Source: Nitrospira sp. | GTDB taxonomy: Bacteria; Nitrospirota; Nitrospiria; Nitrospirales; Nitrospiraceae | Assembly: GCA_029858925.1 (NCBI GenBank) | Contig: JAOUEB010000094.1 | Coordinates: 1 to 6,067, forward strand | DNA length: 6,067 nucleotides | Reading direction: 5' to 3' | In this document: positions 5,448 through 6,067 of the stretch, one piece after another | How the letters are laid out: the number at the start of each line of letters is the position of its first letter | How positions within the stretch are numbered: position 1 is the first letter of the stretch | The notes under the pieces: model-generated | What the model saw: the letters and a program-made list of their open reading frames with translations, nothing else | The model's database searches: none | Told to the model about the DNA's origin: nothing | Program-made: the position numbers and the translations under genes

Positions 5448-6067
5448 TTATTCGTTCAGCGACCGCATCATCGCTACGGCCGCATGCCGGTTCTCCACGC
5501 CTAACTTGCTGTAGATCCGCTCCAGGTGTTTCTGTACCGTTCGTGAACTGATGCCGAGGATCGTGCCGATCTCTGCGTTTGATTTGCCTTGGGCGACCCA
5601 GCTCAGAATCTCTGTCTCCCGCCGACTGAGGCCGAGGTGGGCCAACGTTGTTGAGCAGGGAATCGTTCGGGTCTTCTCCAAGAGGAGGAGTCGGAGGGGG
5701 CCTTGCCGTATGAGGCGGATCGTCAGTGTTCCCTCGGAGCCGGAGCAGACCAGCGGGCGGATCGCATGGGGCAACTCAGAGGGGGACGCCAACTGCTGTT
5801 CCTGAGTGCGAAGCCAGTCGATGATCGTGTGATGCAGGTGGTCACGGGTTCGAGTGCCAACCAGCTGGTAGTCCAGCAGCAATCGTTCTGCGCGCGGGGT
5901 TGCCCTAGCGATCCTGCCACGTGGTGAAAGGTTCACGACGGCCGAATCCAGGCTATCCAGTGCTCCATGGAGCACCCGAGTTCCATCGTGCATGCGGGTG
6001 ACCGCCTGGGCGTTTCCGTAGGCCTGAAGGATGTACGGATGCAGTTCCGCACAGTATCCGCTGATCG
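5448..6067 (-). CDS. LuxR-type helix-turn-helix regulator, N-terminus outside window
   Basis: The frame ends with TAA at 5450-5448 and stays open to the window edge (205 codons seen). The ATG at 5993 is probably internal, because the 24 codons before it (ending LHPYILQAYGNAQAVTR) read like the linker helix of this family. After that helix comes a PAS-like segment (LDSLDSAVVNLSPRGRI). The C-terminal DNA-binding domain carries family hallmarks: LSRRETEILSWVAQGKSNAE, then ILGISSRTVQKHLERIYSKL, then GVENRHAA. The family binds DNA as a dimer; the signal sensed by the N-terminal part cannot be judged here. No receiver domain is visible in the portion shown. The gene faces the IS remnant and shares no operon with it. 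Its target is unknown. Confidence 0.85.
   Translation of the reverse strand, partial: ISGYCAELHPYILQAYGNAQAVTRMHDGTRVLHGALDSLDSAVVNLSPRGRIARATPRAERLLLDYQLVGTRTRDHLHHTIIDWLRTQEQQLASPSELPHAIRPLVCSGSEGTLTIRLIRQGPLRLLLLEKTRTIPCSTTLAHLGLSRRETEILSWVAQGKSNAEIGTILGISSRTVQKHLERIYSKLGVENRHAAVAMMRSLNE

Overview
The window looks like a piece of a moderately GC-rich Gram-negative genome. Outer-membrane-type lipoprotein processing, sigma-54 regulation and the style of the LuxR and ISL3 proteins fit Nitrospirota or a deep-branching proteobacterium. I favour a Nitrospira-like bacterium, but this rests on remembered protein style, not on a search.

Layout. Bases 1-144 are the tail of a membrane protein cut by the window edge. 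Bases 145-499 hold no convincing gene but carry several short inverted and direct repeats in front of the main operon. Bases 500-4157 are a three-gene operon on the + strand: a membrane histidine kinase, a lipoprotein that overlaps it by 4 nt, and a sigma-54-dependent response regulator 26 nt further on. This matches the order of the enterobacterial glrK-qseG(yfhG)-glrR operon (also called qseE-qseG-qseF). The regulator's C-terminal Fis-type domain closely resembles GlrR as I remember it. A strong intrinsic terminator at 4186-4222 ends the operon.

Beyond the terminator is a degraded zone. From about 4225 to 5200 (- strand) lies a damaged ISL3-family insertion sequence. Its transposase has an in-frame TGA near a zinc-finger cysteine position, a pair of compensating frameshifts enclosing 23 codons, and an apparent internal in-frame deletion. 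The three catalytic acidic residues survive. Directly abutting it on the + strand (5201-5383) is the C-terminal half of a HigA-like (XRE) antitoxin with no start and no toxin partner. The last gene (5448 to the window edge, - strand) is a LuxR-type HTH regulator whose N-terminus lies outside the window.

How it works together. The kinase would sense an envelope signal, probably modulated by the lipoprotein, and phosphorylate Asp54 of the regulator. The regulator would then remodel sigma-54 RNA polymerase at target promoters. The IS and antitoxin remnants look like leftovers of a mobile or toxin-antitoxin segment that landed just past the operon terminator. I see no clearly novel system. The most unusual points are the TGA followed by a SECIS-like hairpin, the repeats upstream of the kinase, the GAFTSA loop and the acidic tail of the regulator.
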